This document shows positions 8,126 to 16,243 of a stretch of 64,000 nucleotides of DNA, one piece after another. Location of the stretch: the NCBI RefSeq assembly GCF_030503675.1, contig NZ_CP129964.1, positions 1,240,001 through 1,304,000 on the forward strand, written 5' to 3'. This DNA is from Lutimonas zeaxanthinifaciens (GTDB lineage Bacteria > Bacteroidota > Bacteroidia > Flavobacteriales > Flavobacteriaceae). Positions within the stretch are counted from its first letter, which is position 1, and each line of letters begins with the position of its first letter. A program made the translations under genes and the position numbers. The notes under the pieces were generated by a model. That model saw only the letters and a program-made list of their open reading frames with translations. It searched no databases and was not told the origin of the DNA.

Positions 8126-9358
8126 ATGAAAATTTCCAGTTATACATTGACCTTATCATTTATTCTGTCTTTGCTTATTTGTCCACCTCTTTTAGCCCAA
8201 AAAGTTGAAGTAGGGGATAATTCAGTACTGTGTAAAGATGATCCGGATTGTATCAACCGAATTCATCCTGCCATACCCATGCTAAAAAAGGCAAACCCCG
8301 GTGATACGATTGTTTTTAACTCCAGAAATGCCGATGACAGGATCCTTGACCCGAATGCTCCTGAAATCGAAAGAGAGGATGACCCTGAGATAGGTTGGGT
8401 ACATCCCCTGACCGGCCCTGTTAGAATTAACGGAGCTATGCCCGGTGATGTATTAAAAGTAAATATTATTTCTGTTGACCCTGGCCAATGGGCCTGGACA
8501 ATTACATCCGGAATCGTTTCTGATGTAGTTGAAGGTTATTTGATGGTCCGGTGGAAGCTGGGAAAAGAATTTGCTACCTCAGAGGACCTCCCGGGTGTCA
8601 GATTGCCCAATAGAAGTTTTCCCGGAGTCGTCTCGGTTTTGCCGAGTGTGGAAAAGCATGCTGAAATGCTGAAACGGGAACAGGAATTGCATGATGCAGG
8701 AGGAGATGTACTCGTGCCAGGATCTAAATTCGCTCTTCCGGAATCCATTTGCGGAGAGGGAGGTAAATATAAGGATGAATGCCTAAGGACCATTCCTCCC
8801 AGGGAGCATGGAGGAAATTTGGATATCAGATACCTACAGGCCGGTTCTTCAATTTATCTGCCCTGTTTTGTTGAAGGAGCGGGATTATCGATAGGGGATC
8901 CTCATTATATTCAAGGTGACGGGGAAGTCTCCGGTACCGCATTGGAAATGGATGCTGTAATTACCGTTACAACAGAAATAATCAAAAACGGCCCTGATTT
9001 ATCAAGAGGTCCTCATTATGAAGGCCCTTCAAAACTGCTTGATATTCCTTCCACAAAATTTTACGCAACAACCGGATTTCCAATAAAGGATAAAGCTGCA
9101 ATTCCTCCTCATTTGGAATATCTCGGTTCGGAAAAAATAGGTAGTTTGGAAAACCTTTCCAATGATATTTATCTGGCGGCCCGAAATGCCCTTCTAGAGA
9201 TGATTGACTATATTTCGGAGACTTATGGGTATTCCAAACTTCAGGCATATATCATTACATCAGTGGCTGTGGATTTGAAGATAGGCCAGCTTGTGGATGC
9301 ACCAAACGTTGGAGTCACCGCAGTATTACCACTTGATATATTTGAGCAAAACGATTAG
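8126..9358 (+). CDS. exported acetamidase/formamidase family protein
   Basis: A 410-aa protein of the FmdA/AmdA family (PF03069), recognised by the signature IGDPHYIQGDGEVSG and surrounding G-P-V/H-P-L-T-G-P motifs. Unlike the classic cytoplasmic formamidases it carries a Sec signal peptide (MKISSYTLTLSFILSLLICPPLLAQ) and so probably works in the periplasm. The family hydrolyses short-chain amides to acid and ammonia. A Cys-containing insert around the middle (ICGEGGKYKDECL) may form a disulfide. Confidence 0.88.
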   Translation: MKISSYTLTLSFILSLLICPPLLAQKVEVGDNSVLCKDDPDCINRIHPAIPMLKKANPGDTIVFNSRNADDRILDPNAPEIEREDDPEIGWVHPLTGPVRINGAMPGDVLKVNIISVDPGQWAWTITSGIVSDVVEGYLMVRWKLGKEFATSEDLPGVRLPNRSFPGVVSVLPSVEKHAEMLKREQELHDAGGDVLVPGSKFALPESICGEGGKYKDECLRTIPPREHGGNLDIRYLQAGSSIYLPCFVEGAGLSIGDPHYIQGDGEVSGTALEMDAVITVTTEIIKNGPDLSRGPHYEGPSKLLDIPSTKFYATTGFPIKDKAAIPPHLEYLGSEKIGSLENLSNDIYLAARNALLEMIDYISETYGYSKLQAYIITSVAVDLKIGQLVDAPNVGVTAVLPLDIFEQND

Positions 9359-9436
9359 AAATCTGATATTCTCTCTGGGTATTTCCGGAAAGATCAATTT
9401 TTAAAGCAAGGAAATCTAAAGAATCAATTAGGCGAA

Positions 9437-9736
9437 ATGGAATCTAAGATCAAATATGAGTTCTCAGCTAAGCTATGGAAGCATGGCTCTGAGGGGGGAT
9501 GGTACTTTGTAAGCCTTCCTCAGGAAATATCAAAGGAAATAAGAATCAATCTGCAATGGCAGGAAGAAGGCTGGGGCAGGATGAAGGCTCAGTCTGTCAT
9601 CAAGGATGTGAAATGGAAAACCTCGGTATGGTTTGATACTAAAAAGGATACTTATATTCTTCCGGTAAAATCGGAAATTAGAAGTAAATTATCCCTTAAA
9701 GAGGATGACCTGCTGCATGTTAGCGTTTTATTTTAA
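9437..9736 (+). CDS. DUF1905 domain protein
   Basis: A 99-aa cytoplasmic protein matching the DUF1905 pattern: FSAKLWKHGSEGGWYFVSLP at the N-terminus, then GWGRMKAQ, a central W-K-T-S-V-W, and YILPVKSEIRSKLSLKEDD. The family forms small beta-barrels, often fused or adjacent to YdeI-type or VOC proteins. Function is unknown. The VOC gene at 9750 begins 13 bp downstream, so they are likely one operon. Confidence 0.85.
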   Translation: MESKIKYEFSAKLWKHGSEGGWYFVSLPQEISKEIRINLQWQEEGWGRMKAQSVIKDVKWKTSVWFDTKKDTYILPVKSEIRSKLSLKEDDLLHVSVLF

Positions 9737-9749
9737 AAAGTGGAAAATT

Positions 9750-10097
9750 ATGGAAGAATCAAACAATAATATTACTTATATAGAATTTAAGGCCGGCAAT
9801 TTGGAAGAAGTAAAATCATTTTACCAAGAATGCTTTCAATGGAGATTTAAGGATTATGGGCCAGATTATACTTCTTTTTCGAACAGTGGGATTGCGGGTG
9901 GTTTTGAAAGATCTGAAGATCCAGCTGTAAATGGCGCCCTGGTGGTCCTGTACCATTCAGATCTTGAAAGTATCAAAGAAACGATCCTTCGGAATGGAGG
10001 AATAATTTCAAAAGAAATATTCTCATTTCCCGGAGGCCGAAGATTTCATTTTATGGACCCTTCAGGTAATGAATTGGCCGTTTGGTCTGACAGGTAA
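9750..10097 (+). CDS. VOC family protein, copy 1 of a duplicated gene
   Basis: A 115-aa glyoxalase/VOC-like protein (FKAGNLEEVKSFYQECF; FPGGRRFHFMDPSGNELAVW). ATG 9750 is preferred to an upstream start that would add 15 residues overlapping the DUF1905 gene. From base 9781 to the stop codon it is nearly identical to 13228-13544, while the first 10 or so codons differ between the two copies. Only one full-identity amino-acid change (Lys versus Asn in 'ISxEIFS') lies in the shared part. Confidence 0.85.
   Translation: MEESNNNITYIEFKAGNLEEVKSFYQECFQWRFKDYGPDYTSFSNSGIAGGFERSEDPAVNGALVVLYHSDLESIKETILRNGGIISKEIFSFPGGRRFHFMDPSGNELAVWSDR
9781..10097 (+). repeat. 317-bp direct repeat, left copy
   Basis: This 317-bp stretch, the body of the VOC gene, recurs in the same orientation at 13228-13544. 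I count five base differences by eye. Identity stops exactly at the stop codon on the right and decays into weaker similarity on the left. The pair brackets the AT-rich 10098-13227 segment. Confidence 0.93.
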
Positions 10098-10330
10098 AAT
10101 TCTTAAAAAATGTAAAGCAGGACAGAATCTTCAATTTTATAGGTAAAAAAAAAATTATTTTAAACAGTTTCAGATTCTTTATAAGGTTAAAGAAACGAAC
10201 AATAAATAATTGGGAGTAACGTTTAAAATTGAGTGTTTAGATTAGGTTAAGAAGAATATAGTTGATCTAATATTACGGTAATAATTAGTTCTGAAAATTA
10301 TTTGAATAACGAATAATTCCGATATTCATC

Positions 10331-10349
10331 TAACTTACAAACTAAGTTA
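10331..10349. other. inverted repeat upstream of acyltransferase gene
   Basis: TAACTTA and TAAGTTA form a perfect 7-bp dyad around a CAAAC loop, 41 bp upstream of the acyltransferase start. It could be an operator or a weak RNA hairpin. In such AT-rich DNA a dyad of this length may be chance. Confidence 0.3.
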
Positions 10350-10389
10350 TAAAAGCATCTTACTTAATGATATCGACATATGGATAATT

Positions 10390-11505
10390 ATGGTGAAAAG
10401 TAAACGAATATATCAAATCGATCTTTTTAGATTCATAGCTGCATTAAGTGTTGTATTTTACCATTATTTTTTTAGAGGTTATGCCGCAGATGAAATGTCT
10501 GATTTGAACTTTGAAGATGTTGGAGGGTTATTTAAATATGGTTATCTAGGAGTTGATCTATTTTTTATTATCAGTGGATTTGTAATAACTCTTTCTATCA
10601 ACAAAAGGTCCATATCAAAATTTATTATTTCTCGAATTACGAGATTATATCCTATATATTGGATGTGTGTTTCTTTGACTTTTTTAGTAGTTATTTTATT
10701 CGGATCTCCAAGATATCACGCTCAGCTGGTTCAATATATTTTGAATCTAACTATGTTTCATAATTATTTAGGAATAGAAAGCATAGATGGCGTTTATTGG
10801 ACACTCTTTGTAGAAATGAAATTTTATATTTTCGTTATTGGTTCTTACTTAATTATAAATAAAATAAAAAGGATTGATTTGGATTATTTGGTGTATTTCT
10901 GGACTTCTTTATCCTTATTATTTCTCTTTATGAATAATATATATATTCTTAAAGTTATTAATTTCTTTTTTATCTTAAATTGGAGCTCTTATTTTATTGC
11001 TGGTATCGTTTTTTATCAGATATATAATAGAGGAATATCTTTGCAGTATTTCTTTCTTTTGATGATTTTATTTTTGTTATCCCTTCATTATGCCTTTTTG
11101 AAAATTGAATTTTATGAGATGCAATATAATGCTCCATTTTCAAAATTAATTGGAGGAGGGATAATATTTATATTCTATCTGATAATGTTATTGGTAGCGA
11201 CCAATAAATTAAAAAGTATCAATTCTCCGAAACTGATTTCTCTTGGGATGCTGACATATCCATTATACTTGATACATCAAATTATCGGTTTTATAATTTT
11301 AAATAATCTCGGGATTTATTTTAATAAGTATGTGGTGGTGGCTGCTACATTAATTGTGATGTTAGTGGTTTCATATTTGTTAAGTAAATATTATGAACCA
11401 TATTTTTCAAATTATTTGAAAATTAAATTAGAAAAGTTTTCAGCAAAGTACAAGAATAAGAAAATAAAAAAAATCAAAAATTTGAATAATTTTTTTTTCA
11501 TTTAA
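10390..11505 (+). CDS. acyltransferase 3 family (OafA-like) membrane protein
   Basis: A 371-aa polytopic protein with about ten hydrophobic helices. The acyltransferase-3 signature is near the N-terminus: QIDLFRFIAALSVVFYHYFFRG, where the His after V-V-F-Y is the family's conserved catalytic His. Helix 2 then follows with GYLGVDLFFIISGFVI. The family O-acylates surface polysaccharide, peptidoglycan or exported small molecules. Base composition is much more AT-rich than flanking genes. The neighbouring anchored hydrolase might act on the same glycan, but this is only inferred. Confidence 0.92.
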   Translation: MVKSKRIYQIDLFRFIAALSVVFYHYFFRGYAADEMSDLNFEDVGGLFKYGYLGVDLFFIISGFVITLSINKRSISKFIISRITRLYPIYWMCVSLTFLVVILFGSPRYHAQLVQYILNLTMFHNYLGIESIDGVYWTLFVEMKFYIFVIGSYLIINKIKRIDLDYLVYFWTSLSLLFLFMNNIYILKVINFFFILNWSSYFIAGIVFYQIYNRGISLQYFFLLMILFLLSLHYAFLKIEFYEMQYNAPFSKLIGGGIIFIFYLIMLLVATNKLKSINSPKLISLGMLTYPLYLIHQIIGFIILNNLGIYFNKYVVVAATLIVMLVVSYLLSKYYEPYFSNYLKIKLEKFSAKYKNKKIKKIKNLNNFFFI

Positions 11506-11749
11506 CCGCAGGTTCTAGGTTGCCACAGGAACTATAAATGAATTATTGAAGATTTTGATAAAAAATGAAGGTAGAGTTGATATGTGATTGTTTTGTAATT
11601 CACAGATATAAATTTTAAATTTTATTTCTCAATTAATAAGAATCCAATCTAAGATTAATTGAATAAAAGTATTATCGTTTTTGAGTTTCTAATGTCATAG
11701 TTCAATTTTATAGTTAATTGATTTTAAGTGTCAAAAGAATAACAGTTTA

Positions 11750-12772
11750 ATGAGAAAGGGACTTTTTAAATTAATAGTTGTAGTTCTTATTTTATTGATT
11801 GGAATGTCAATTGGGATATTTCTAGGTCGAAATAATTCGACTTTGATTATAAAACCAATGAAAATGTTATTTAAAAAGTATCTTCTAACAAAAAATAGCC
11901 ATTGGGGCGAAGATTTTAATATAGTTGAGATCAAATCTAGTAAAGACAATACCGTTCAGAAATCATATTTTTATAAATCAAAATCGAGCAATCCGAAACC
12001 CTTGATTGTAAGTTTACACGCATGGAGTGGAGATTTTTCAGAAAATGACAGATTAGCAGAGATTTCTGTTCTGAAAGATTTGAATTATATACATCCAAAT
12101 TTTCGGGGTCCGAATAATGAAGTTGATGCTTGCTGCAGTGAACTAGCCGTAACCGACATTGACGATGCAATAACCTACGCTATAAATAACTCAAATGTTG
12201 ATAATGGCGAAATATATGTAATTGGTTTAAGCGGTGGTGGTTACGCAACATTTTGTGCGTTTATGAAATCTAAACATAGAGTGAAAAAGTTTTCAGCTTG
12301 GGCATCTATTTCAGACCTCGTTGCATGGTACAATGAAAGCAAAATACGAAATAATCAATTCGCAACTGATATTCTTGATTGTACGGGTTCGGAAAATGGA
12401 ATAGATATTAAAAGAGCGAAAGAGAGGTCCCCACTCTATTGGCAAACACCAATAGAAAAATTAAAAAATTCAAAACTAACTATTTATGCCGGTGTTTATG
12501 ATGGCGTAAAAGGAAGTGTTCCTATAACTCATTCATTCAATTTCTATAATAAAATATTGTCTGAAATATCCGTTGAGGATACATCATTATATGTTTCGAA
12601 TTATGAGAAATTAAAATTGCTGGAAAAGAGAGAAAAAATTGCAGAATTTGGTAAAATTGGAGATAGAGAAATTTATTTAAAGAAAGAATTTATTAATTTA
12701 TCAATAATAATATTTGAGGGGGATCATGAAATTTTACCGGAATTTGCCATTAATGATTTACTTAAGGATTGA
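11750..12772 (+). CDS. membrane-anchored alpha/beta hydrolase (S9/esterase-like)
   Basis: A 340-aa protein with an uncleaved N-terminal helix (residues 5-26) that should anchor it facing the periplasm. The hydrolase domain shows VSLHAWSGD (88-96, oxyanion-hole strand), the nucleophile elbow GLSGGG (159-164, Ser161) and a terminal EGDHEI with the likely catalytic His near 329. This layout resembles prolyl-oligopeptidase-type or acyl-ester hydrolases. AT-rich like the preceding acyltransferase, with which it may form an acylation/deacylation pair. Confidence 0.82.
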   Translation: MRKGLFKLIVVVLILLIGMSIGIFLGRNNSTLIIKPMKMLFKKYLLTKNSHWGEDFNIVEIKSSKDNTVQKSYFYKSKSSNPKPLIVSLHAWSGDFSENDRLAEISVLKDLNYIHPNFRGPNNEVDACCSELAVTDIDDAITYAINNSNVDNGEIYVIGLSGGGYATFCAFMKSKHRVKKFSAWASISDLVAWYNESKIRNNQFATDILDCTGSENGIDIKRAKERSPLYWQTPIEKLKNSKLTIYAGVYDGVKGSVPITHSFNFYNKILSEISVEDTSLYVSNYEKLKLLEKREKIAEFGKIGDREIYLKKEFINLSIIIFEGDHEILPEFAINDLLKD

Positions 12773-13196
12773 AATGGAATCGTCAATTTGATTTTTTTTT
12801 TTGGAGCATTAGGGAGTATTAAATGTCAATATAATTTTCAATAATTAATTTGTACCAAAGGAATTTTGATTAAAAATTTTGCTGATTAATTGTTTGTTTT
12901 GATTTTAGGACTTGTTTTCTCTGATCGGATTTATTCTTTTGACTATAATTAATGAATAGAAAAAGAAAGATTAAAAGCAAAAACTAATTAAAGATGATTT
13001 ACTCTTTAACATTACTAATTAATGGAAGATTTTTGTTCTTCATATTTTGGTGGTAAACTCTCTTATACAGATTTTTGGACATTCAATATTGGTATTACTG
13101 CAAACATCAAAATGATGTGAACCGGAATTAAAAAGAATACTTTAATAAGTTAGAATTTTATCTTGCTTGAGGCAACATAAATAAATTGTAAAAGGC
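12773..13196. other. 424-bp AT-rich intergenic stretch, no gene seen
   Basis: No open frame, tRNA-like fold or repeat was recognised in this stretch. A 12-T run at about 12790-12801 follows the hydrolase stop and might help termination, but only a 4-bp stem precedes it. This is the longest non-coding stretch in the window and fits an acquired, poorly compacted segment. Confidence 0.6.
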
Positions 13197-13544
13197 ATGG
13201 GAGAACATAACAATCATAAAAATTACTTAGAATTTAAGGCCGGTAATCTGGAAGAAGTAAAATCATTTTACCAAGAATGCTTTCAATGGAGATTTAAGGA
13301 TTATGGGCCAGATTATACTTCTTTTTCGAACAGTGGGATTGCAGGTGGTTTTGAAAGATCTGAAGATCCAGCTGTAAATGGCGCCCTGGTGGTCCTGTAC
13401 CATTCAGATCTTGAAAGTATCAAAGAAACGATCCTTAGGAATGGAGGAATAATTTCAAATGAAATATTCTCATTTCCCGGAGGCCGAAGATTTCATTTTA
13501 TGGACCCTTCAGGTAATGAATTGGCCGTTTGGTCTGACAGGTAA
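13197..13544 (+). CDS. VOC family protein, copy 2 of a duplicated gene
   Basis: A 115-aa paralogue of the VOC protein at 9750-10097. The first ten or so residues differ (MGEHNNHKNYLE versus MEESNNNITYIE) but still look homologous, and the rest differs by a single residue. Near-identical bodies with divergent 5' ends suggest gene conversion or recombination between diverged copies rather than one simple recent duplication. The upstream DNA is unlike that of copy 1, so expression may differ. Confidence 0.85.
   Translation: MGEHNNHKNYLEFKAGNLEEVKSFYQECFQWRFKDYGPDYTSFSNSGIAGGFERSEDPAVNGALVVLYHSDLESIKETILRNGGIISNEIFSFPGGRRFHFMDPSGNELAVWSDR
13228..13544 (+). repeat. 317-bp direct repeat, right copy
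   Basis: This is the partner of 9781-10097, in the same orientation. The offset between equivalent bases is 3447 bp, so RecA-mediated recombination between copies would delete or excise a 3447-bp circle and leave one VOC gene. Confidence 0.93.
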
Positions 13545-13661
13545 TTAATTTGAATCCTGATGCTTAATTCAGGGAAGAACAATACTACGGATGGGTGAAT
13601 TTTGATTGATTTTATTCATATCAAAAAAAATTATTAACTTAAAGGTCTAAAAATCAACACA

Positions 13662-14138
13662 ATGAAAACCTTTAAAATCAAACCCTACCAAAAAATCATG
13701 ATGTCATTAGCCTTTGTTTTACTAACAATTGGAGTTAATGCACAGAGTCATGAGATGCCTGAAACAGAAAATTCAATCGCCACAACCATTGACAACAAAG
13801 ATTTAGAATGGTTACCTGCTCCGGATTTTTTTCCAGATTGCTCCTTTACCATTCTTCATGGTGATATCACTAAACCTAATTTAGATTTTTTCTTTAGAAT
13901 TGAACCAAATACAAAAGTCATAAATCATACTCATAATTCACCTGAACGAATGATTTTGATTTCAGGAGATCTTGAGGTTCAATACGAAGGAGAAGAACCT
14001 GTGGTTTTAAAAGCGGGCTCTTATGCCTATGGCCCTGGCGGAAAGCCGCATAAAGCAAAATGCCTTGATAACGGCCCATGTGTTTTATTTGTCGCTATGG
14101 TTGACCCATTTGATGCTGTGCCTGTTAAGAAAGAGTAA
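13662..14138 (+). CDS. exported cupin-domain protein
   Basis: A 158-aa protein with a long Sec signal peptide ending VNAQ (about residue 28). The cupin metal site is recognisable as H89-T-H91-x3-E95 (INHTHNSPERM) in motif 1 and His130 in motif 2 (GGKPHKAKC). Single-domain exported cupins in this group bind a metal, and the reaction is unknown. Two Cys flank motif 2 and could pair in the periplasm. Confidence 0.83.
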   Translation: MKTFKIKPYQKIMMSLAFVLLTIGVNAQSHEMPETENSIATTIDNKDLEWLPAPDFFPDCSFTILHGDITKPNLDFFFRIEPNTKVINHTHNSPERMILISGDLEVQYEGEEPVVLKAGSYAYGPGGKPHKAKCLDNGPCVLFVAMVDPFDAVPVKKE

Positions 14139-14223
14139 GGCTGTTTTAAAAATCATTTTATAATAATACGAGCTCAAACAATTTGTTTCAAATATTTCAG
14201 TTTAAATAATAAAAAAATTGATT

Positions 14224-14691
14224 ATGAAAAAAATTGTTTTGGTTCTGATTATGCTTGTAGTTTATTCAGCTTCGGCTCAAATTGCGTTTAATACGGGAAG
14301 TGTCGAATTCGATGCGGATTTGAATGAAATTAATGCCCGAGGTTCGGCAGATTTTGAATTGTTCAAAGGAGATTTGAGCCTATTCTTTGGTGTTTCAGAA
14401 AAGAAAATAGATTATTTGAAAGGAAGTTTGAACATGGCTCCGGGTGAGATTTATTTTGCGTTGGAATTGTCTAAAACTTCCCAAACTTCTATTGATTCTA
14501 TTATTTCCATTTATGATAATAATAAACATAAAGGCTGGGGATACACAGCGAAAAAGGTGGGTATAAAACCAGGTTCTGTTGAATTTCATCAAATGAAGAG
14601 TAATGCCAGTTCTCATATCAAGAATAATCAGCATAAAGGGAATGGAAAAGAAAAAGGAAAGAAGCAGGGTAAAGCCAAAGGAAAACATTAA
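14224..14691 (+). CDS. small exported protein with Lys-rich tail, in operon with CDF transporter
   Basis: A 155-aa protein with a Sec signal peptide (MKKIVLVLIMLVVYSASAQ). ATG 14224 is preferred over an in-frame TTG two codons earlier. The last 30 or so residues are strongly basic and rich in His, Lys and Gly (NNQHKGNGKEKGKKQGKAKG). Its stop codon directly abuts the ATG of the cation-efflux fusion, so the two are translationally linked. A periplasmic role tied to metal handling is inferred from position only; no family was recognised. Confidence 0.75.
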   Translation: MKKIVLVLIMLVVYSASAQIAFNTGSVEFDADLNEINARGSADFELFKGDLSLFFGVSEKKIDYLKGSLNMAPGEIYFALELSKTSQTSIDSIISIYDNNKHKGWGYTAKKVGIKPGSVEFHQMKSNASSHIKNNQHKGNGKEKGKKQGKAKGKH

Positions 14692-15486
14692 ATGAATAAA
14701 TCCGTATTTGAGATTCACAAAATGGATTGTCCTTCTGAGGAAAATCTAATCCGAATGAAATTGGATGGGATTTCAAGTATTGAATATCTGGACTTTGATA
14801 TACCAAACCGAAAACTGACCGTTTATCACAGTGGAAAACCAGAGGAGATTGAGGTTTCCATTCTTGAACTGAATTTAGGTGCAGAAAAGATCTCGACTCA
14901 ACCCACCAATCAAAAAGATTTTACTTCAAATACAGAACAGAAAAAGATTCTTTGGGCTGTTCTTGTAATCAATTTCGGTTTCTTCATTATTGAAATTATA
15001 GCCGGGCTGATTGGCAATTCAATGGGGCTCATCGCAGATAGCCTGGATATGCTTGCAGACAGTTTTGTTTATGGCATGAGTTTATTCGCCGTGGGTGGCA
15101 CGCTGCTTAGAAAAAAGAGAATCGCCAAGGTTGCCGGATATTTTCAAATTACGTTGGCAATAATTGGATTTTCTGAAGTTTTCAGGCGTTTTATTGGGGA
15201 AGAAGTCCTTCCAGACTTTTCAACAATGATCATCGTTTCGGTTCTAGCTCTAATAGCGAATGGTATTTGCCTATATATTTTACAAAAGTCTAAAAGCAAG
15301 GAGGAAGCTCATATGAAAGCCAGTATGATTTTTACTTCCAATGATGTAATCATCAATTTAGGCGTTATAACTGCCGGTCTTTTTGTGAATTGGCTAAGTT
15401 CTAATATACCAGATTTGATAATTGGATCCATTGTTTTTGTTCTTGTCATTCAAGGAGCCATAAGAATCTTAAAGCTAGGAAAATAG
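14692..15486 (+). CDS. cation diffusion facilitator transmembrane domain with N-terminal HMA-like domain
   Basis: A 264-aa protein. Residues 1-65 resemble a heavy-metal-associated ferredoxin fold, with DCPSEENLIRMKL (12-24) in place of the usual GMxCxxC helix start. Residues 85-262 carry about six TM helices of the CDF family, with the metal-site residues Asp116/119/123 in ADSLDMLAD and Asn217-Asp218 in TM5. The usual cytoplasmic C-terminal CDF domain is missing, as though replaced by the N-terminal one. Export of a divalent metal in exchange for protons is likely; the metal is unknown. Confidence 0.85.
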   Translation: MNKSVFEIHKMDCPSEENLIRMKLDGISSIEYLDFDIPNRKLTVYHSGKPEEIEVSILELNLGAEKISTQPTNQKDFTSNTEQKKILWAVLVINFGFFIIEIIAGLIGNSMGLIADSLDMLADSFVYGMSLFAVGGTLLRKKRIAKVAGYFQITLAIIGFSEVFRRFIGEEVLPDFSTMIIVSVLALIANGICLYILQKSKSKEEAHMKASMIFTSNDVIINLGVITAGLFVNWLSSNIPDLIIGSIVFVLVIQGAIRILKLGK

Positions 15487-15692
15487 AAGATAACTACATT
15501 CTAAAAAAAATGTGAACCTTGCATGGATAGACCAAAGTGCTATTATACGGAATGTCAAAAAAAAGAGAATCCCATGCTTTCAGTTGATCCGTGTAATATA
15601 TTTTCTGGAAGGTTTAAAATTTGAAAATATATATTATCTTGACAATTGAAACAATTGACGTTTTTCATCATATTAAATTTTTTTGAGTAAAC

Positions 15693-15698
15693 AAGGAG
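15693..15698 (+). promoter_or_regulatory. Shine-Dalgarno-like AAGGAG that fixes the start at 15701
   Basis: An AAGGAG sits just upstream of ATG 15701, a rare clear ribosome-binding site in this window. It favours 15701 over the in-frame TTG at 15683 as the start of the Tat-exported subunit. Confidence 0.55.
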
Positions 15699-15700
15699 AC

Positions 15701-16243
15701 ATGAAAAGAAGAGAGCTTATAAAAATGATATCGCTGTCAACGGGAGCGGTTCTGTCTATTCCGTTATCAAACTCGTTGCTTATCGCTTGTAAAAAAGTGG
15801 AGCCTGTCAAAAAATCTGTTTTTACACCTCGTTTTTTTAATCAACAGGAATTTTTATTTGTACAGGATCTGTTGGATATTATTCTTCCTAAAACAGATAG
15901 TCCATCGGCGAATGAAGTTGGTGTGGATCAGATCATAGATACGATGATTGGAACGGTTTATAGTCCGGATCAGCAGGAAGCTTTCAATACTAAATTTACA
16001 GCCCTGACAAAATACATGAGCGACAAAAATAAGTCGGTTGCCATTCAGGAATTGATAATATCTGATGCGGAAAATGATAAAATGGCTAAAAATGCCCTTA
16101 TCGATTTAAAACAGCAAGCAGTTGCTTACTACTTGACAACCAAAGAGGTTGCTACGAATTACTTGAATTACTTACCTGTTCCCGGAGCTTATCAGGCGTG
16201 TATTTCATTAGAATCAGTTGGAGGAAAAGCCTGGGCATTATGA
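15701..16243 (+). CDS. gluconate 2-dehydrogenase subunit 3 family protein (Tat-type small subunit)
   Basis: A 180-aa protein beginning MKRRELIKMISLSTGAVLS, a twin-arginine-like signal. The body, with FLFVQDLLDIILPKTDSPSA and VGVDQIIDTMI, matches the gluconate 2-dehydrogenase subunit 3 family (PF13618), whose members (for example LacC of glucoside 3-dehydrogenase) act as chaperone and Tat escort for a GMC flavoprotein. Its TGA stop overlaps the ATG of the GMC gene by 4 bp, so the partner is clear. Confidence 0.88.
   Translation: MKRRELIKMISLSTGAVLSIPLSNSLLIACKKVEPVKKSVFTPRFFNQQEFLFVQDLLDIILPKTDSPSANEVGVDQIIDTMIGTVYSPDQQEAFNTKFTALTKYMSDKNKSVAIQELIISDAENDKMAKNALIDLKQQAVAYYLTTKEVATNYLNYLPVPGAYQACISLESVGGKAWAL

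Larger units (their letters stand above)
10098..13227. other. AT-rich segment bracketed by direct repeats (candidate acquired island)
   Basis: This 3.13-kb segment is markedly more AT-rich than its surroundings; some 60-base lines hold under 15% G+C. It encodes a membrane acyltransferase and an anchored alpha/beta hydrolase, and also has long non-coding stretches (10098-10389, 11506-11749, 12773-13196), unlike the tight spacing elsewhere. It is bounded by the two copies of a VOC gene. No integrase, transposase or short terminal inverted repeat was found. Acquisition by homologous recombination or duplication-associated insertion is inferred. Confidence 0.6.

Noticed and set aside
12780-12810. 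Rho-independent terminator after the anchored hydrolase
   Set aside because: The T-run is long, but only a 4-bp stem precedes it, too weak to call.
15633-15662. TTGACA-like word and CAATTGAAACAATTG dyad before the first Tat subunit gene
   Set aside because: A -35-type TTGACA is not used by the Bacteroidota housekeeping sigma factor, and the dyad is made of two palindromic hexamers in AT-rich DNA. No good -7 match with spacing was found.
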